From JBEEMU01 sp043778315 (GTDB taxonomy: Bacteria; Bacteroidota; Bacteroidia; Chitinophagales; Saprospiraceae): a DNA stretch of 5,669 bases. The stretch covers positions 1-5,669 of the forward strand of contig JAYWGJ010000263.1 of NCBI GenBank assembly GCA_043778315.1, in the 5' to 3' direction. Positions 5,582 to 5,669 of this stretch are shown piece by piece (position 1 is the stretch's first letter; each line of letters opens with the position of its first letter). Below the pieces are notes generated by a model, which worked only from the letters and a program-made list of their open reading frames with translations, searched no databases and was not told the DNA's origin. Position numbers and translations under genes: made by a program.

Positions 5582-5669
5582 ATGAAACTCGCGATTGTAG
5601 GCGCAACAGGTTTGGTAGGCGATACCATTTTGAAGGTTTTGGCGGAGCGTAAATTCCATTTTGACGAGC
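5582..5669 (+). CDS. asd: Aspartate-semialdehyde dehydrogenase, N-terminal part (3' partial)
   Basis: The 29 visible residues start with MKLAIVGATGLVG, the N-terminal Rossmann strand and GATGxVG dinucleotide-binding loop of aspartate-semialdehyde dehydrogenase. The following LKVLAERKFHFDE has the helix and register usual for this enzyme. The enzyme reduces aspartyl phosphate to aspartate semialdehyde with NADPH in the cytoplasm, leading to diaminopimelate/lysine, threonine and methionine. The gene runs off the right edge, so the catalytic Cys and His are not visible. N-acetyl-gamma-glutamyl-phosphate reductase shares the fold but usually has a different loop. The 49-bp AT-only spacer shows no convincing promoter or terminator, so co-transcription with arfB is possible. 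Confidence 0.85.
   Translation, partial: MKLAIVGATGLVGDTILKVLAERKFHFDE

Overview
The window looks like chromosomal DNA of a member of the Bacteroidota, probably a Cytophagales-type gliding or environmental lineage, although the genus cannot be named. The reasons are these. Candidate promoters match the Bacteroidota -7 consensus TAnnTTTG. Translation starts have A-rich leaders and no Shine-Dalgarno sequence. Two protein types are typical of the phylum: a head GIN (DUF2807) secreted protein and a membrane-embedded AraC-type regulator. Genes are moderately GC-rich in codon choice (many GCG, CGC and GGC codons), while spacers are very AT-rich.

Layout from left to right. The last 18 codons of an unidentified plus-strand gene end at 59. 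A 175-bp spacer follows, holding a GC-rich hairpin and a TATTTTTG promoter element, and leads into a secreted 328-residue DUF2807 protein (235-1221, +). Only 17 bp later it converges with a membrane AraC-family regulator of 394 residues (1239-2423, -). Upstream of that regulator, and also on the minus strand, is a 718-residue secreted protein (2591-4747, -). It carries a peptidoglycan-binding OmpA-type domain at its N-terminus, followed by large modules I cannot name. A strong Rho-independent terminator at about 2498-2539 separates these two minus-strand genes, so they appear to be independent units.

The 374-bp spacer 4748-5121 separates the divergent 718-residue gene and arfB. It holds an imperfect dyad over the likely minus-strand promoter, a degenerate pyrimidine-rich repeat tract (about 4879-5027) and a plus-strand -7 element. 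On the plus strand, arfB (5122-5532) encodes a GGQ-containing ribosome-rescue hydrolase. The start of an aspartate-semialdehyde dehydrogenase gene (from 5582) runs off the window.

Functionally, the left two thirds deals with the cell envelope: two exported proteins plus a membrane-bound transcription factor. The right end is housekeeping: ribosome rescue and Asp-family amino acid/diaminopimelate synthesis. I found no CRISPR array, transposase, tRNA or rRNA gene, and nothing that clearly amounts to a new multi-gene system. The items most worth a second look are the OmpA-first architecture of the 718-residue protein, the unassigned C-terminal domain of the DUF2807 protein, the in-frame repeat at its signal-peptide junction, and the two non-coding repeat elements.
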